Source: Gemmatimonadales bacterium
Lineage (GTDB): Bacteria > Gemmatimonadota > Gemmatimonadetes > Gemmatimonadales > GWC2-71-9
Assembly (NCBI GenBank): GCA_025929805.1
Contig: JAICPP010000071.1
Location: 1 to 13,702, forward strand
Direction of reading: 5' to 3'
Length of the DNA: 13,702 bases
Below the pieces are notes generated by a model that saw only the letters and a list, made by a program, of their open reading frames with translations, did no database searches and was not told the DNA's origin. This document shows, in pieces, positions 11,059 to 13,702 of the stretch (the first letter of the stretch is position 1; every line of letters starts with the position of its first letter). The position numbers and the translations under genes are program-made.

Positions 11059-13419
11059 TCAGGTTTGCTTTTCCAGCTCGCGATCGATGGCGTCGAGCAC
11101 CCACCGCCTGACCCAGGGCCGCTTATCGTCTCGATGGCGGACTAGCACACTCAGTGCTTGGGTATCGCCCCGCCGCGCAAGGGTCGCCAGCGTCACGGCT
11201 GCCAGCTGCTGCTCCCCCAGAATCCTTTCCAGCCCTTCGACGATCGCTGAATCGGGCGCCTGCGCCGCTGCGTAAATCGCTGCCGTCTGAATGACGTCAC
11301 GATACGAAGGGGTGCTCAGCCCACTGAGCACCACCTCCCGGGAGCCGGCGGAATCCAGCCGGGCGAGAACACTCAGTGCGCTGGCCCTCACCTCGTAGCT
11401 CGAGTCTCGCTTCCAGGCGGTCAGCGCCAGGGCCTTGGCTTGGTCTCCACCGACGGCGCCGAGCGCGACAATGGCGGCTTCCCGAACAGCGGCGGAGGTG
11501 TCGCGAGTGGCGGCCTCGAGGGCAGGCACTGCTGTGGAGGCCGGAAACTCACCCAGCGCCAGGGCGGCATCGGCTCGAATCCGGTAGTAGTCGGCGCCTC
11601 GCGCCGCGCGGGCCAGCGCGACCGCCGCCACCGAATCCGAAGTGCGACGGGCCAGCTGCTGGATGACCCAGCTCCGGTTCCAGAGGTCAGGGTCTCTCCC
11701 CAATTGGCTCGCGAGCCAGTGGGTCGGCTGCTCGAAAGTCAGCGCCTTGAGCACGGTGTTGTTCTCGTCGAACACGACCATGGTTGGCGGCGACTTGAGT
11801 CCAGTGATCTGGAGTACTTGCTCTCGTTGATCCAGTATTCTCTGTACCCGAATATCGCCGGCCGCGGTCCCTACCCGAACCCTGACCGGCGTACGAAATG
11901 CCAATGGGGTCGTATATCGGAACCCATGGTTCTCACCCCAGGTCGTGTCTCCCTGGGTCTGGCGGACCGTGAGCGCCAACGTGCCGGCGGTGGAATCGTA
12001 GGCCGAGCTTACGACGAACTCGGGATAGCCGGCCTGGTACACCCACTGCCTCCAGAACCAGTCGAGATTCTCCCCCGTCGCGTCGAGCACTGCCTGGCGC
12101 AAGTCGTCACTTAGCGCGCTCCCGTAGGAATGTCGGGTCAGATATCGGTTCATCGCCGCCCAGAACCGGTCCGGGCCCAGATACTTCTTGAGCATCTGGG
12201 CGACCAGCGCACCCTTCGTGTAGACGTTGTTGCTGCTGTAGGAAGCGAGCGGCACCCGGCGGCGCTGATCCAAGTCGACGAATTGACGGTACTCAGCCAG
12301 GTAATAGTCGTCCTCGGCGTGGCGGCCGAACTTCGAGCCCCAGTACTGCCCCGCCATGAACTCCGCCAGACCCTCGTTCAGCCAGTAGTTCACCCAGTTC
12401 TGAGTGGTGACCAGGTTGCCGAACCACTGATGGGCCAGCTCGTGAGGAATGAGAGACTGACGGTACCAGGGGCGGTCCTGGTAGGCGCGGGCATCGGGCA
12501 GCCAATCGACCAGGGTGGTGGCGCCCACGTTCTCCATGCCTCCGACAAAGTCGGTCACGGTGGCCTGGGCATACTGCGGCCAGGGATACTTCACGCCGGT
12601 GAGTCGAGTAAAGACCTCCATCACGTCCGGCGTCATGGCAAACAGCCGGCGCGCCCGAGCAGTGTCCTCGGCATACACGTGGTACTCCAGCGGAACATCC
12701 CGCCACCGGTCACGGAGCCGCACGAATGGAGCTACCACGATGGAGATGAGATAGGTTGAAGCCCTGCGCTCTTGACGCCAGTGGACTGTATGGTCGCGCC
12801 TCCGCTTGGTGTCGCTGATCATTCTTCCATTCGACACGACGGCGTAGGTCGAGGGCACCGTTGCGATCAGCTCCCAGGTAGCCTTGTCGTGGGGTGGACC
12901 GTAGGTCGGTATCCAGCTCGGGTTCCCGTCCGTGCCGCCGCCGCTGTAGATCTGCTGGGGACGATGGGGCCGTCCCGGCTCCGCTTTGAAGAAGTACAGT
13001 CCCCGGCCGTGGGTGATCTTCCCGCGATAATCCACGGTGAAGCGAACCGTGTCGCGGATGCCGACCGGGCGAGCCAGGCGCACCACCAGGGTGTCGCCCG
13101 GCCGGTCATACCGGAGGGAGGATCGCGGACACGATCGCGCCCGCTTTCCGGGCTCGCACTCCAGGCTCACTCGGCGGACGGCGAGCCGCCGTCCCATGTC
13201 CAGCACGATGGACTCGAACCGCGGTCGCAACGAGGCCAGGGTGATGGTCACCTTCCCGTCGAACGAAGTGGTATTCCAATCGAAGTTGCGGACCTCGATC
13301 CGCTGGTGAATGAGATCGTAGTCGTGGGAGGGCGTGTCGCGGCCGCTCAGGATGCGCTCGGCGTTGGTTTCCTGGGCAACGACACGGCCTGTTGGGAAGG
13401 CACCGAGAAAAATCCTCAT
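11059..13419 (-). CDS. M1 family metallopeptidase with C-terminal HEAT-like repeats
   Basis: A zinc aminopeptidase of the M1 family, probably periplasmic. Numbered from the ATG at 13419 (786 residues): substrate-binding GGMEN at 293-297, zinc site HELAH with His326, Glu327 and His330, third ligand Glu349 in NEGLAEF at the canonical spacing, and catalytic-type Tyr400 in NVYTKGALV. The N-terminal beta domain (about 25-230) precedes the catalytic core. The C-terminal part (about 590-786) is a run of helical, Ala-rich HEAT-like repeats (AVPALEAATRDTSAAVREAA, then VALGAVGG) in place of the ERAP1-type domain. The start is uncertain: the frame is open to a GTG at 13545 that overlaps the rnhB stop as GTGA, but codons upstream of 13419 lie in a palindromic repeat. 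The signal peptide MRIFLGAFPTGRVVAQ is weak. Convergent with bioD. Confidence 0.92.
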   Translation of the reverse strand: MRIFLGAFPTGRVVAQETNAERILSGRDTPSHDYDLIHQRIEVRNFDWNTTSFDGKVTITLASLRPRFESIVLDMGRRLAVRRVSLECEPGKRARSCPRSSLRYDRPGDTLVVRLARPVGIRDTVRFTVDYRGKITHGRGLYFFKAEPGRPHRPQQIYSGGGTDGNPSWIPTYGPPHDKATWELIATVPSTYAVVSNGRMISDTKRRRDHTVHWRQERRASTYLISIVVAPFVRLRDRWRDVPLEYHVYAEDTARARRLFAMTPDVMEVFTRLTGVKYPWPQYAQATVTDFVGGMENVGATTLVDWLPDARAYQDRPWYRQSLIPHELAHQWFGNLVTTQNWVNYWLNEGLAEFMAGQYWGSKFGRHAEDDYYLAEYRQFVDLDQRRRVPLASYSSNNVYTKGALVAQMLKKYLGPDRFWAAMNRYLTRHSYGSALSDDLRQAVLDATGENLDWFWRQWVYQAGYPEFVVSSAYDSTAGTLALTVRQTQGDTTWGENHGFRYTTPLAFRTPVRVRVGTAAGDIRVQRILDQREQVLQITGLKSPPTMVVFDENNTVLKALTFEQPTHWLASQLGRDPDLWNRSWVIQQLARRTSDSVAAVALARAARGADYYRIRADAALALGEFPASTAVPALEAATRDTSAAVREAAIVALGAVGGDQAKALALTAWKRDSSYEVRASALSVLARLDSAGSREVVLSGLSTPSYRDVIQTAAIYAAAQAPDSAIVEGLERILGEQQLAAVTLATLARRGDTQALSVLVRHRDDKRPWVRRWVLDAIDRELEKQT

Positions 13420-13508
13420 CCCGAGCCGGAGCGTAGCTGAGGCGAGGGACCTTCGCCGCTGCCAACTGAGCCTGGTAGAGTAGATCCCTCGTTTCACTCG
13501 GGATGAGG
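13414..13508. repeat. 95-base palindromic repeat element (REP/MITE-like)
   Basis: CCTCATCCCGAG at 13414-13425 is perfectly inverted as CTCGGGATGAGG at 13497-13508. A second inverted pair, CGAGGGA (13443-13449) and TCCCTCG (13485-13491), lies inside. The whole forms a long imperfect hairpin with no coding capacity of its own. From memory, intergenic repeats with TCATCCCGAG and GCGAGGGA arms are common in Gemmatimonadota and related soil genomes; this is recollection, not a search. It occupies most of the 122 bases between the rnhB stop and the M1 start codon, and it contains that start codon within its left arm. Confidence 0.6.
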
Positions 13509-13541
13509 AGAAGACGGATTCCTGTGCTGCGGTACCAACAC

Positions 13542-13702
13542 TCACAGCGCTAGGGTCAGTTGGGCGAGCGGGGCGAAGGTGAGACGGTGGTGGCGGGTGG
13601 GCCCCTGTACTCGAAGCCCTTCCTGATGCTCCTCGGTGCCGTAACCGACGTTGGTATGCCAGCCGTAGCCGGGGTATCGCTCGGCCAGGCGCTGCATCAA
13701 TC
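13542..13702 (-). CDS. rnhB: Ribonuclease HII, C-terminal part only
   Basis: RNase HII removes ribonucleotides and RNA primers from DNA-RNA hybrids in the cytoplasm. The last 52 codons are in the window, and the gene continues off the right edge. The visible text carries the family's C-terminal signature: LAERYPGYGWHTNVGYGTEE, then HQEGLRVQGPTRHHRLTF. Matching family features are Y-P-x-Y-x-W, the G-Y-G-T-x-x-H block, and the closing G-P-T-x-x-H-R-x-x-F. The catalytic aspartates and glutamate lie further upstream and cannot be seen. The gene ends LTLAL with a TGA at 13542-13544 that overlaps a GTG (13543-13545) opening the M1 peptidase frame, so translational coupling is possible. The reading frame is too short to stand out by length, but the match is clear. 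Confidence 0.85.
   Translation of the reverse strand, partial: LMQRLAERYPGYGWHTNVGYGTEEHQEGLRVQGPTRHHRLTFAPLAQLTLAL

Noticed and set aside
11440..12759. Two long plus-strand open frames of 224 and 209 codons
   Set aside because: Both lie antisense within the M1 peptidase gene, in the catalytic and HEAT-like regions, and have no family resemblance.
12772..13440. Plus-strand open frame of 222 codons
   Set aside because: Antisense to the N-terminal domain of the M1 peptidase; no ribosome binding site or motif.
1..13702. CRISPR array, prophage or insertion sequence
   Set aside because: No regularly spaced repeats, transposase, integrase or phage structural gene is seen on either strand; the only mobile-looking element is the short palindrome at 13414-13508.

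Overview
This is a GC-rich bacterial chromosomal window whose legible genes suggest an environmental lineage, most likely Gemmatimonadota. The guess rests on the many small lipoproteins with cysteines followed by acidic residues (ACGDD-, ACGED- and ACDDD-type), an M1 metallopeptidase with a HEAT-like tail, a neutral ceramidase, and a Gemmatimonadota-style palindromic repeat. No marker gene (rRNA, ribosomal protein) is present, so the assignment is inference. I see no rRNA, tRNA, CRISPR array, transposase or phage gene.

Layout. The left edge cuts into a neutral/alkaline ceramidase (1-1453, +), which ends tail-to-tail against a stand-alone receiver-domain response regulator (1480-1917, -). A perfect 16-base palindrome (2102-2117) lies between that regulator and a rightward run of small genes: a lipoprotein with Asp-Thr-Thr repeats (2191-2448), two tandem paralogous small proteins (2486-2752 and 2811-3062), another lipoprotein (3184-3693), and a 25-residue membrane microprotein with a very strong ribosome binding site (3785-3862). 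From 3903 to 7368 the window is dominated by exported proteins of unknown function on both strands: lipoproteins at 3903-4355 (-), 5093-5653 (+) and 6472-7368 (-), a secreted NTF2-like protein (4476-4925, +), a glycine-zipper membrane protein (5663-6076, -), and a probably frameshifted exported protein (6086-6359, -) preceded by an attC-like inverted repeat.

The right part holds more recognisable genes: a hypothetical protein (7611-8186, +) overlapping tail-to-tail with a DUF47/PhoU-like regulator (8111-8848, -), a divergent Ig-like plus M23-like lipoprotein (9071-9964, +) whose catalytic histidine appears to be tryptophan, a four-cysteine small protein (10125-10328, +), dethiobiotin synthetase BioD (10377-11054, +), a large M1 aminopeptidase (11059-13419, -), and the C-terminus of ribonuclease HII (13542-13702, -) at the right edge. 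A 95-base palindromic repeat lies between rnhB and the M1 gene and overlaps the M1 start and signal-peptide region.

There is no single pathway. BioD, ceramidase, DUF47 and RNase HII are unrelated housekeeping or accessory functions, and each lacks its usual partners here. The common theme is the cell envelope: about nine of the genes encode lipoproteins or secreted or membrane proteins. The best candidates for undescribed biology are the tandem small-protein pair, the 25-residue membrane protein, the M23-like protein with the substituted active site, and the palindromic element at the M1 gene start.
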